A DNA stretch of 27,636 bases from IMG/VR virus record IMGVR_UViG_3300036770_000043, positions 1 to 27,636 of that record, one strand, 5' to 3'. The position numbers and the translations under genes were made by a program. Under the pieces are notes generated by a model that saw only the letters and a program-made list of their open reading frames with translations, ran no database searches and was not told the origin of the DNA. Of the stretch, positions 20,412-27,636 are shown one piece after another; position 1 is the stretch's first letter, and the number at the start of each line of letters is the position of its first letter. This DNA comes from a virus.

Positions 20412-21215
20412 TTAGGTAGCGACGGCTTCGCCGGTCGAGTTGTAGTACGAATGCCAACCGTGGTTGAACTTGACCAGCACTTCCGGCGAACCGGCGAAGG
20501 TCAGAGTCACATCCGTAAGGTTAGCGGCCACCGACAGAGTCAGATTCGTACCCGAAATAGCCGACACATAAGTACCAGCGGTGATACCAGTGCCACTGAC
20601 GCTCATGTACGGCTTGATGTTGGCGTTAGCAGCAGTCAGGGTAACGGTAGTGCTGGAACCGCTGGTCGAACCAACCGAAGTGGTCGTAATAGCCGACTCA
20701 GGAATGATGCCCATGATTCGCATGATGTAAGCCGACGCAGCCGGAGCTCCGCCAACAGCAACAGTCGAATCGCCGGTAGTGGTAGAACCGCCGTTTTGCA
20801 ACAGGGCGATGTTCTTACCGACAGCCCACTGACCAGCTGCAGCAACGGTAGTACCAGTCGAGCACACCACAGCCTTGAAGATTGCGTCCGGATCATCGCA
20901 GACATAAGCGATGGCATCCGAAGCCACGGTACCGGCGGGCCAGTACTGTGAATTCAGGGGCTGCTTGGTTGCAGGGCTGGTGAATTGACAGCCAAGGAAC
21001 ACACCAACAATGCCCGTGGTGGGCGAAGTGCCGTTGGTGGTGCCATTCACGACCAGGGTGCCGTCAGCCGTCAGCTCAACGACCTGACCATAGAACAGGT
21101 CAGTGTTGTAGCCGCTGGCAATCGGGAACATGCGGGTCGAACCCGCAAACACCTGACCGCCGATCAGATTGATCGGTTGTAGCCCGTAGGGGCTAGAAAC
21201 AGTCGGGTAAGCCAT
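20412..21215 (-). CDS. Probable head decoration / capsid-associated protein (267 aa)
   Basis: The protein begins MAYPTVSSPYGLQPINLIGG and includes FAGSTRMFPIASGYNTDLFY, then GQVVELTADGTLVVNG. This PYGLQP...IASGY...YGQVV pattern recurs, from memory, in proteins encoded next to capsid genes in uncultured phages. A Ser/Thr-rich Ig-like domain is apparently inserted at about 175-245 (SVGSTSGSSTTVTLTAANAN ... LTLSVAANLTDVTLTFAG). The end VLVKFNHGWHSYYNSTGEAV is aromatic. GGAG stands eight bases before the ATG. It precedes the capsid gene by ten bases. A decoration or head-stabilising role is inferred; a second capsid subunit is less likely. Confidence 0.7.
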   Translation of the reverse strand: MAYPTVSSPYGLQPINLIGGQVFAGSTRMFPIASGYNTDLFYGQVVELTADGTLVVNGTTNGTSPTTGIVGVFLGCQFTSPATKQPLNSQYWPAGTVASDAIAYVCDDPDAIFKAVVCSTGTTVAAAGQWAVGKNIALLQNGGSTTTGDSTVAVGGAPAASAYIMRIMGIIPESAITTTSVGSTSGSSTTVTLTAANANIKPYMSVSGTGITAGTYVSAISGTNLTLSVAANLTDVTLTFAGSPEVLVKFNHGWHSYYNSTGEAVAT

Positions 21216-21235
21216 TATCAGCTCCTCAGATTGAT

Positions 21236-21682
21236 TTATCCTTTGCCAAAGGAACTCGACGACTTGCGCTCTTTAAAGAGCGGCATGCGCGGGTCACTTT
21301 GACGCATCAGGTTGTTGTCCACAGCTTCCGTCTGAGCTTGCGTCTGGCCGTTGTAATAAGCGGCACGCTGTTCAACAATCTCTTCCGGAGCCTTACAGAG
21401 CAGCAACCCACCGATCTCGATGTTGTCCTTATAGCGACTATCGGGATCAATCAGCAGTTGGAACTTGGGTTGTTCTTCAACGCGCACGGGCTCCCAACCT
21501 TCACGGATCTTGGCCGAAAGGTTACGAGGGTCTGCCTGTCCAAGCGTAGAGACACGAATCCAACGGTATGCAAACCCAGCCTGCTTGTCCGGCTCAGGGA
21601 GCAGCTCAGGAGGCATCCACTGCTTGGGACGCTCGGTCACTGCTCGGGTTTCCAGTTCTCGGGTCAGTCGGTTATCGGCCAT
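21236..21682 (-). CDS. Conserved-type head-region protein (148 aa)
   Basis: The protein begins MADNRLTRELETRAVTERPK and contains the distinctive stretch AYRWIRVSTLGQADPRNLSA, then KIREGWEPVRVEEQPKFQLL. A later segment reads IEIGGLLLCKAPEEIVEQRA. I recognise the YRWIR...D-x-x-N-x-x-x-K-x-REGWEPV pattern from genes between scaffold and capsid in aquatic phages, but no function has been assigned to my knowledge. It overlaps the scaffold gene by 11 bases, with GGAG inside that gene. It ends with a Ser-rich tail (KSSSSFGKG). A head-assembly role is the best inference. Confidence 0.7.
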   Translation of the reverse strand: MADNRLTRELETRAVTERPKQWMPPELLPEPDKQAGFAYRWIRVSTLGQADPRNLSAKIREGWEPVRVEEQPKFQLLIDPDSRYKDNIEIGGLLLCKAPEEIVEQRAAYYNGQTQAQTEAVDNNLMRQSDPRMPLFKERKSSSSFGKG

Positions 21683-22631
21683 TTTGCATCTCCAGTTTTC
21701 TAAGTTCGATCGCGTATTGCTCAGGTGTCAGTCCCAGCTTCTTAGCCAAGTTGACTTGGCTAGCCCGCAGCTTGATCTTGTTTGAAGATGTGCTGCGCAT
21801 CGCTGGTGCCACTACAGTTCCCGGTTTTGTGCGGGACTCTTGTCTGGACTTCGACTCCACCGGCTCCTCATCGAAATACTCAGGAAACCGCCTGCGGACC
21901 TCACGATCTAGTTCCGCAAAATACTCATCCGAACCAACTACCACTCGACCGCTGTCTACTAACTTTTTGTGAAAGCCCAGTGCCATGGCGGTCATTACCG
22001 GTTCAGGTCCGTACCAAGGATTACGCTCTTGCCACGAAATCAACTTGGGATTCGGCCTATAAACCGGCTCTTGCACTTGTTGTACTTCATCTTCTTCTTC
22101 TTGTAAAGCCGGCATTCTAAAGTTCTGCGCCTGAAATACTTTCAGCTGCGCTTCTTGCATAGCCTGCTGCGCTTCTACAAGACGATCAGAATCTCCCGAG
22201 TCATACGCCTCCTTATAAGCGCGCTTGGCCATTTCCATTTCCATATTGGCCGCGCTCTGCAAGGTGGACGCATACTCCTTGCCGCCACTGTCCAGCATCG
22301 AACGATACTTCTTGTTCTCGTCAATAAGACGCTGAGCCAGGGCAACCGCTTCTTGATGTTCACGCAGAGCTGCCTCTTTCTCACGGCGCTCGTCGTGCCA
22401 CACCTTCTTCATCTGCTTGAGCTTCTCCTTGACGCGCTCGTCGTAATCATCAAGCTCGTCTTGGTCAAGCTCTTCTACCAATGAGCGAGGCATCGGCTCC
22501 CGACCACGGTCCTCCGGTGGGGTATCGTCCTCAACCTCAACTTCAACGCGAACATCATCGCCGCCGTGTTGTACTACCAGTTCAGTCCGTTCATCTGGAA
22601 ACTTGAACTCTTCCTTTTCAAACTCAGGCAT
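21672..22631 (-). CDS. Probable scaffolding protein (319 aa)
   Basis: The protein is highly charged and mainly helical. It starts MPEFEKEEFKFPDERTELVV with an acidic segment. A long helix covers about 55-185 (DYDERVKEKLKQMKKVWHDE, then AMQEAQLKVFQAQNFRMPAL), then RNPWYGPEPVMTAMALGFHK. The basic C-terminus is KIKLRASQVNLAKKLGLTPE, then QYAIELRKLEMQNGR. A charged helical rod with a positive C-terminal helix-turn-helix-like end just upstream of the capsid gene is the usual picture of phage scaffolds, which bind capsid through that end. It has a strong AGGAGGAC ribosome binding site. A head-assembly factor of another kind cannot be excluded. Confidence 0.75.
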   Translation of the reverse strand: MPEFEKEEFKFPDERTELVVQHGGDDVRVEVEVEDDTPPEDRGREPMPRSLVEELDQDELDDYDERVKEKLKQMKKVWHDERREKEAALREHQEAVALAQRLIDENKKYRSMLDSGGKEYASTLQSAANMEMEMAKRAYKEAYDSGDSDRLVEAQQAMQEAQLKVFQAQNFRMPALQEEEDEVQQVQEPVYRPNPKLISWQERNPWYGPEPVMTAMALGFHKKLVDSGRVVVGSDEYFAELDREVRRRFPEYFDEEPVESKSRQESRTKPGTVVAPAMRSTSSNKIKLRASQVNLAKKLGLTPEQYAIELRKLEMQNGR

Positions 22632-22643
22632 CTTGTCCTCCTG

Positions 22644-23060
22644 TTATTTACGACGAATACCGCGCGGATCATCAACGACAGCTTCAACGCTGTCATCGTT
22701 AATCAGACGGAACTCACGGCCATGAATAACCAACCTAGTGCCGGCATTAGGCCGCACCAGAATAAAGTCACCCGTTTTGCACCATGCACCACTGGGGAAA
22801 CGAGACTGGTCCTTGTAACAGTCCGGGCCCAACGCGACGACGAATAGCACCGTCGTCAGGACCTCCTCATTGCGGATGGTTGTATCCGCCTTGACGATCC
22901 CACTATCAAACTCCTTCTCAATCTCTGGAATCGCACAAAGAATGCGATAACCAGAGGGCTTGGGCAGCTGGCTGGCTTTATCTTCGTTCGACGCATCGAA
23001 GTTGATTGAACCTACTACCTGCGGGCTATCGGGGTTTGTGCCGATAAGCAGCTCACTCAT
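22644..23060 (-). CDS. GroES/Cpn10-like co-chaperonin
   Basis: The 138-residue protein has an N-terminal extension (1-33) followed by a GroES-like pattern. PSGYRILCAIPEIEKEFDSG corresponds to the first strands and the start of the mobile loop, GIV at 54-56 stands where GroES uses GGIVL to bind GroEL, and TTVLFVVALGPDCY matches the VLAVG strand. KTGDFILVRPNAG corresponds to GDIVIFN, and FRLINDDSVEAVVDD to the LIMSESDILAIV ending. Phage co-chaperonins such as T4 gp31 help host GroEL fold the capsid protein. The gene lies between portal and scaffold genes, in the head-assembly block. No GroEL is in the window, so host GroEL is the presumed partner. The match is by eye. Confidence 0.8.
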   Translation of the reverse strand: MSELLIGTNPDSPQVVGSINFDASNEDKASQLPKPSGYRILCAIPEIEKEFDSGIVKADTTIRNEEVLTTVLFVVALGPDCYKDQSRFPSGAWCKTGDFILVRPNAGTRLVIHGREFRLINDDSVEAVVDDPRGIRRK

Positions 23061-23241
23061 CAGATGTCTCCATCTTGTCTTTAAGGTCTAGGATGTACCC
23101 CCTCGCTGTGAGCAGACCCTTTATCTCACCGCAAGTCCTTTTGTACTCCTCGAAGGTCTCGGCCCTTCCAGAAGCAACAGCCTGTTGTAGCTGGCCAACC
23201 TTGTCGTCTATCTGGTCAACCAGCAACTCAAATGCGTCCAT
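23053..23241 (-). CDS. Small helical head-region protein (62 aa)
   Basis: The ATG at 23239-23241 shares its A with the portal stop (TGATG) and has GAGG six bases upstream. A second ATG one codon earlier is also possible. The protein MDAFELLVDQIDDKVGQLQQ, then AVASGRAETFEEYKRTCGEI, then KGLLTARGYILDLKDKMETS is charged and predicted to be two helices. YKRTCGEIKGLLTARGYILDL is a common end of small phage proteins beside the portal; no function is known to me. It overlaps the co-chaperonin gene by eight bases. Confidence 0.75.
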   Translation of the reverse strand: MDAFELLVDQIDDKVGQLQQAVASGRAETFEEYKRTCGEIKGLLTARGYILDLKDKMETSDE

Positions 23242-25751
23242 CATTCACCTCTTGTCGGTTTGTCGGACTTTCTCGACTCACGCTGGGAATGCTGAGATGA
23301 GAGCTGCTTCATCACATCCACACCCAAGCGCATCATTTCCTTCTCGCGCTCATCCCGCATAGCTGCGGCGGTCTTTAGCGCATCCATCTTTTGATTGGCT
23401 GCCAGCTTCATTGCCTCGGTTTCGGCTTGAGTAGCAATCCGCTGACGTTCAATCTCCTGCTGTTGCATGCGCAGCTGAGCGTCCATCTGGTCTTTTTGGA
23501 CCTTACGCTGCTGCTCGGCTTGCTTGATCTGAATTTCTTGCTGCTGCATTTGGACCATTGGGTCCTGCGCCTGCTGTTGGGCCTGTTGGGCTGCCATCTC
23601 CTGGCTGTTTTGCTGGAGAAGCTGTTGTGCAGCCTGTGCCAGCAACGGTGAGAGACGCGCTTCGACCTCGGGGTCCATGTGCATGTCTTCGCCCGTCTCG
23701 TCTTTTTGCGGGGGCAGGTTAAAGCCAAGCTGGAGCTCGATCTGTTTGCGGTACTCAAAGCCCAAGTGCTCGTTGATATGAGCCTGCATCGCAGCAGCAA
23801 GCTGCTGGGCCATGGGATTACTCTGCAAAAGTTGCATGATCTTGGGGTCCTGCATGGCCGCCATGTGGACTTGGATGTGCGCTTGATGATCCTGATAGGC
23901 GAACGCCTTGACCGGCTTCATCATGAGGACGTTCTGGTTCTCAGTGACCGGGTCCTCCGGCTTCATGTCATCTTCCATCGGAACCAGCTTTTCGGCGTTC
24001 TTCACCCCCAAAACATCCAACATCTGCCGGTGCAGGAGAGGCATGTTGTACAAAGTGGGCGATTGCTGGGCCAGCTGCATGACAGCCTGATACTGGACAA
24101 TCTTCTGCGCCATGGTGGCCGCGTTGGGGTCCGATACCGGGATGACATCGACGTTGTCATAGTCCGCACGCTTGGCCTTGCGGCTGCCTTCTTCCGGCTG
24201 GTAGCTGTAATCCTCTGGCGTGTATGCCGCGATGATCTCTTTGAGCAGCCCCAGCTCCTGCTTCATGGAATAGTGGATGCGCGCCTGAACGGCTGACATC
24301 GTCTTGAGAGTTCTCTCAAGGATGGCCAGCGTGGTCCCCACGGGTGCTTGCGATGACATATCACTGATCTGAAGATCAGCGGTGTTAGCAAACCGGCGAC
24401 CTTCATCAATGATTGTGTTGAACAAACTGTAAAGGGTCTGGCTGGGCTCCTTATAAGGAAGCGGCAGCAGGTTGTCCTTGATAGTCCCACTTGGCACGTC
24501 CACATCGCGGAACTCGCCCGGAGCAATCGGGGTGTCATCACCCTTAACTCTGAGGCCACGAGCCTTGAAACCACCCGGCAGGTTCGACAGAGTCCCAGCA
24601 TCGACCAGCTGACGGATCAAAGAAGTGCCACTCTTGGCGAATGCACCAACAAGGTGGATCAGGCCGAAGTAGTAGAACCCAAAACCCGGCACATAGCCGT
24701 AGTGAACAAAGTGCTGACGACGCTGATATGTCTCATCGTCCGGCTCCCAGTTGCGCCGGATGGCTAGGATTTCGCCGCTTCCCTTCTCTACAGTCACTAC
24801 ATAAGGCAGGGCAATGCCTGTTTTCTTGCCATCCTCGGTGTGCTCGTAACCCGGTAGGTCCAGGTCAACGTGCATCTCCAAAACCTTGTATCTATCGTCC
24901 GAAGTAGCGCGAAAACCAAGCTTTTCAGCGATTTTCTTCTCTACTTCATCAAGGATATTGTCCGGCTCACCAAGGTCTACATCGCGATAAAACCCTGCAA
25001 CTTGGAGTCTCCGCAGGTCATTTTCGGTCTTGCGCATGACGTGCGTCACACGTTCAGCGGACTCAAGGTTAGAAGCGCCGTAGGGGACAACAATGTCTTC
25101 CGCAGGTACAAAAATGGAGACTTGGCGCTCCATGTGCGGGTCGTAATAGATCTTCTTGAAGGCATTCCCAGCCAGACCCAAACCCCACAGCATGCGTTCA
25201 TGCTCGGGTCTGTACTCCTTCATGACGTCCATGAGCTGGTAGTTCATGTCGTCCTGCACCCGTTGGGCAGCTTCTTTCTTCTCCGGGGTCTCTTTGCCGA
25301 TGATTTGGGTCTTCACCGGGCCAGAAGCGGGGAAGGTGGCCATCATCGTCTCGGATTGGAACTTGACGACGGCTTCACTTAGCAGGGGGTGGTACACACC
25401 ACACGCGCCTTCCCACGGTTCCGTGCGGTCCTCAAGCTTCATACCCAACAGCTCAAGGCCATCTACATAGGTTTGAATCCAATCCTTACGCGAGGCGATG
25501 TCCTCGTCGTAATCACCGATGAGTTCAGAGGCAAGCATTTGAAGATCGCTCTCATCCATGTACTCAGCGAGGTTTGCACTGAAGTCCTCTTCAGTCTCTT
25601 TGCGCGGCTCGATCTCAATCTCAAGACCGTCCATCGCAATCTTCACAGACTCGGGGTCCTCGATCTCAATCTCAACAGCCGGCTCTTGCGAAATAAGATC
25701 ATCCCCACTAATCCCCAACGGTGCCGGGTTCAACGCCTTGTCGATAGCCAT
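23241..25751 (-). CDS. Portal protein
   Basis: I chose the ATG at 25749-25751 (MAIDKALNPAPLGI), with AAAGGA seven bases upstream and just after the preceding stop. The 836-residue protein shows portal features: WIQTYVDGLELLGMKLEDRT, PWEGACGVYHPLLSEAVVKF, LAGNAFKKIYYDP, and FVPAEDIVVPYGASNLESAE. The stem region (GTTLAILERTLKTMSAVQAR) follows, with a barrel-like C-terminus that is Gln/Met-rich and coiled coil (from about 690 to the end). Portals form a twelve-fold ring at one head vertex through which DNA enters and leaves. The length is in the large class seen in podovirus-like phages. The neighbour upstream but one is the terminase large subunit. The C-terminal coiled coil could be the inner-head barrel. 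Confidence 0.9.
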   Translation of the reverse strand: MAIDKALNPAPLGISGDDLISQEPAVEIEIEDPESVKIAMDGLEIEIEPRKETEEDFSANLAEYMDESDLQMLASELIGDYDEDIASRKDWIQTYVDGLELLGMKLEDRTEPWEGACGVYHPLLSEAVVKFQSETMMATFPASGPVKTQIIGKETPEKKEAAQRVQDDMNYQLMDVMKEYRPEHERMLWGLGLAGNAFKKIYYDPHMERQVSIFVPAEDIVVPYGASNLESAERVTHVMRKTENDLRRLQVAGFYRDVDLGEPDNILDEVEKKIAEKLGFRATSDDRYKVLEMHVDLDLPGYEHTEDGKKTGIALPYVVTVEKGSGEILAIRRNWEPDDETYQRRQHFVHYGYVPGFGFYYFGLIHLVGAFAKSGTSLIRQLVDAGTLSNLPGGFKARGLRVKGDDTPIAPGEFRDVDVPSGTIKDNLLPLPYKEPSQTLYSLFNTIIDEGRRFANTADLQISDMSSQAPVGTTLAILERTLKTMSAVQARIHYSMKQELGLLKEIIAAYTPEDYSYQPEEGSRKAKRADYDNVDVIPVSDPNAATMAQKIVQYQAVMQLAQQSPTLYNMPLLHRQMLDVLGVKNAEKLVPMEDDMKPEDPVTENQNVLMMKPVKAFAYQDHQAHIQVHMAAMQDPKIMQLLQSNPMAQQLAAAMQAHINEHLGFEYRKQIELQLGFNLPPQKDETGEDMHMDPEVEARLSPLLAQAAQQLLQQNSQEMAAQQAQQQAQDPMVQMQQQEIQIKQAEQQRKVQKDQMDAQLRMQQQEIERQRIATQAETEAMKLAANQKMDALKTAAAMRDEREKEMMRLGVDVMKQLSSQHSQRESRKSDKPTRGE

Positions 25752-25753
25752 AG

Positions 25754-26233
25754 TCAGTCCTTTAGTTCGGCGCACAACTCATCAAAGGTAAGGTCCCTTG
25801 AACCATCAAGGAACTCAACACTAAACAGGTAACGGTCCCCGGAGTGATTCAAAACCATGTGTGGGACCTGAGTGTTAAACGCATAGTAGGTCTCTGGGAA
25901 GTACAAGAGCTTGTGAAAGCGAAACGACATGCCAGGCTCATCATCCAAAAACAAGCAATCACTGTGCGTATCACGCAACAACATGTTGATACTAACCTTG
26001 CGGTTGGTATCGGTATGCCAGTTATAACAAGTCCTCTCCGGCATCCTCAGAACACCGGCATGGAACGTATAACGCTTGGCTAACTCCTGAAAGAACGGAT
26101 CCATCATCACCAACTTGCGAGGGACCTGAAGAGCGTGGAAGTTGTAGTACAGCATCCACTCATCGACCAAAGACTTGTCAACCAGCTCCATAAGAGCAGG
26201 AACAATAGTCGAATGCCCAACAGGCTTATACAT
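25754..26233 (-). CDS. 2-oxoglutarate/Fe(II)-dependent oxygenase-like protein
   Basis: The 159-residue protein fits a double-stranded beta-helix oxygenase. CYNWHTDTNRKVSINMLL carries the HxD iron motif (HTD). A later PETYYAFNTQVPHMVLNHSG gives the distal His (VPHMVLN), and GDRYLFSVEFLDG gives an Arg positioned to bind 2-oxoglutarate. The spacing and the N-x-x-HMVLN...R pattern recall aspartyl/asparaginyl beta-hydroxylase-like enzymes. Such enzymes hydroxylate a protein side chain or small molecule, using O2 and 2-oxoglutarate. The gene starts with TGATG at the terminase stop and ends three bases before the portal start, an unusual place for an enzyme. The substrate is unknown, and an inactive structural role is possible. 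Confidence 0.68.
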   Translation of the reverse strand: MYKPVGHSTIVPALMELVDKSLVDEWMLYYNFHALQVPRKLVMMDPFFQELAKRYTFHAGVLRMPERTCYNWHTDTNRKVSINMLLRDTHSDCLFLDDEPGMSFRFHKLLYFPETYYAFNTQVPHMVLNHSGDRYLFSVEFLDGSRDLTFDELCAELKD

Positions 26234-27636
26234 CAGTAGTACTCACGCTTCCTTTGAAAGACCGGCTCTTCCTCTTCGTCCAGATCAGTCCTGATGAACC
26301 CGCCCCGCCTGAACCTCATGAGAGCCAGAGACACCGTATCCACATAGTCATCATGTTCCCCAGCGGGAAAGCTGGCAACCTCATCAATCACCTGTTCCGC
26401 CCAGCTGGTATTGGGAGCCCACACCATACCAGAGGCAAAAATGTCCGATACCGCGTTCAACCGAGAGATCTTGTCATTCCCACGAACAGGCGTGAACTCC
26501 TGTACTGGTATCCCCATCGACCGCAATTCATAAATCAACGGAGCACCAGAGGCTTTCTTTTCAATAATCACCGCATCAGGATCCCACTCTCGGTACAGCT
26601 GGAGCGTTTTCCTTTTCAAATCAGGGAACTCCAAACGATCCCTCTCAGCGTGTAGAAGTATAAGGTTTGGCTTATACACGCCACGGGAGTCTGGGTTATC
26701 AAATATCCCCCATACGGTGAAAGCTGAGTAGTCTGCTCTGTTATGTGCTTCGTATGCGGTATCGGCTGCGATCAAAATAAAGTCGCATGCTGGTGGGTGT
26801 TCTTCTTCCCACTCCTTCCACCATTCTCTTTTAATGAGTGCCGAGGATTCGGAGGTGGGCTGTTGTTGATACTGGGCCATCCACTTGGCGTTTGGGAGCT
26901 CATCCTTTAGAGCTTGGAGTTCTTTCCTGCTCCAGAACTCGGGCCATAGTGGGTTATCAGAAGGAAGTATCGCGGGGAACTCGATGACTTCCCATTCATC
27001 CCCTCCGCGCTGTGCGGCGGCTTTTAACACCTGGCCAGTGAGGTCTCGCTTGGACCAGCGGGTCATCACTACGATGATCGAACCGCCCGGCTGGAGACGC
27101 TGCCGGGGGCCAGAGGTAAACCACTCGTAAACTTTGTCGTAGATCTCAGGGGTCGTTTCAGCCAATGTGGCTTCTTGTTCAGAGTGTGGGTCGTCAATAA
27201 TCAAAAGGTCCGCACCCTTACCAGTGACCGTACCGCCCACACCGATAGCAAAGTACTCCCCGGACTCATTGGTAGACCACCGACCGGCAGCTTTGGAGTC
27301 ATGTCTCAAAGCTACGTTAGGAAATACCTTGGCATAGTTCTCACTATCCACAAGGTTTCTCACCTTGCGACCAAAACCTACGGCCAGTTCAGCAGTGTTA
27401 GAACACTGGATGATCTTCTTCTGCGGGAAGTTACCCAAGAACCAAGCCGGAAGAAGATAAGAAGCAAACTCAGACTTGGTATGCCGAGGAGGCATATTAA
27501 TGATGAGCCTCTTAAGTTCTCCTTTGGCTACGCGCTCAAAGGCTTTAGCCATCACGGAATGATGTCTACCCGAGATGAAGTTGGGCCACATCTCCTTAAC
27601 AAAGTGCATGAAGTCCTTCTGAGCCTTCTCTCTAGT
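26233..27636 (-). CDS. terL: Terminase large subunit (5' end outside window)
   Basis: The frame is open to the right edge of the window, so the true start lies beyond it. An internal ATG at 27607-27609 is preceded by nine sense codons (TREKAQKDF). Within the visible part the ATPase has MPPRHTKSEF (a P-loop variant, with the Lys that contacts ATP), LLIIDDPH as Walker B at about 135-142 counted from that ATG, and VMTRWSKRDLTGQV as coupling motif. The C-terminal RNase H-like nuclease has IAADTAYEAHN, AVIIEKKASGAPL and HDDYVDTVSLAL with acidic metal ligands. It pumps DNA into the head through the portal and cuts it. The layout resembles the psiM2-type terminase group. Confidence 0.93.
   Translation of the reverse strand, partial: TREKAQKDFMHFVKEMWPNFISGRHHSVMAKAFERVAKGELKRLIINMPPRHTKSEFASYLLPAWFLGNFPQKKIIQCSNTAELAVGFGRKVRNLVDSENYAKVFPNVALRHDSKAAGRWSTNESGEYFAIGVGGTVTGKGADLLIIDDPHSEQEATLAETTPEIYDKVYEWFTSGPRQRLQPGGSIIVVMTRWSKRDLTGQVLKAAAQRGGDEWEVIEFPAILPSDNPLWPEFWSRKELQALKDELPNAKWMAQYQQQPTSESSALIKREWWKEWEEEHPPACDFILIAADTAYEAHNRADYSAFTVWGIFDNPDSRGVYKPNLILLHAERDRLEFPDLKRKTLQLYREWDPDAVIIEKKASGAPLIYELRSMGIPVQEFTPVRGNDKISRLNAVSDIFASGMVWAPNTSWAEQVIDEVASFPAGEHDDYVDTVSLALMRFRRGGFIRTDLDEEEEPVFQRKREYY

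Noticed and set aside
23679-24296. Plus-strand open frame (205 codons) opposite the portal gene
   Set aside because: Antisense shadow of the portal coding sequence; composition rich in His, Leu and Val as expected from reversed codons.
1-27636. tRNA, rRNA, integrase or attachment site
   Set aside because: No cloverleaf-like stretch, integrase motif or matching flanking repeats were noticed; gaps are too short for RNA genes.

Overview
The window reads as part of the late (packaging and virion structure) region of a tailed double-stranded DNA phage (Caudoviricetes). Every gene I can support is on the minus strand, so transcription runs from the right end (27636) to the left end (1). The genes are packed almost without gaps. 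Many are joined by TGATG, ATGA or GTGA overlaps, and most have a clear AAGGAG or GGAGG ribosome binding site. There is no tape-measure gene, tail tube, sheath or baseplate gene in the window. A portal followed by adaptor proteins and a hub-like protein fits a podovirus-like short tail, but a tape measure outside the window cannot be excluded. The mixture of families resembles, from memory, uncultured freshwater or marine phage contigs. I see no tRNA, integrase or replication gene that would name the host.

In transcription order: (1) Packaging and head, 27636 to 19493: terminase large subunit (5' end cut by the window), a 2-oxoglutarate/Fe(II) oxygenase-like gene, portal, a 62-residue protein, a GroES-like co-chaperonin, a probable scaffold, a conserved unknown, a probable decoration protein and the HK97-type major capsid protein, closed by a strong terminator. 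(2) A GIY-YIG homing endonuclease gene between the capsid gene and the next structural gene, with an inverted repeat over its start. (3) 18825 to 14394: many very small genes, mostly lysine/arginine-rich, with a neck/connector protein and a zinc-ribbon protein among them. (4) 14397 to 10337: a head-tail adaptor followed by small virion/tail proteins, including one made of ten exact 20-residue repeats and a 59-residue gene.

(5) 10324 to 5998: three tandem paralogous genes whose proteins consist of about 48-residue Kelch-like repeats, with 6, 6 and 12 copies. The first two carry an Fn3-like domain before the repeats. They are the best candidates for receptor-binding or appendage proteins. The conserved C-terminal codons of the first two also form the ribosome binding site of the next gene. 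(6) 5984 to 4074: a coiled-coil protein, a GT-A glycosyltransferase and a small unknown. (7) 4071 to 3112: a tiny unknown, a three-helix holin-like protein and an M15 peptidase endolysin. (8) 3109 to 1: a 702-residue tail hub/stabilisation-like protein, an HNH-AP2 homing endonuclease with a possible promoter, and the beginning of another tail-region protein cut by the left edge.

The genes form one assembly pathway. Terminase and portal load DNA into a shell built by capsid protein, scaffold and decoration protein, probably helped by phage GroES acting with host GroEL. Adaptor and neck proteins close the head, tail and appendage proteins follow, and holin plus peptidase release the progeny. 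There is no gene-free stretch longer than 100 bases. Family assignments come from recognising motifs by eye; no database search was run.
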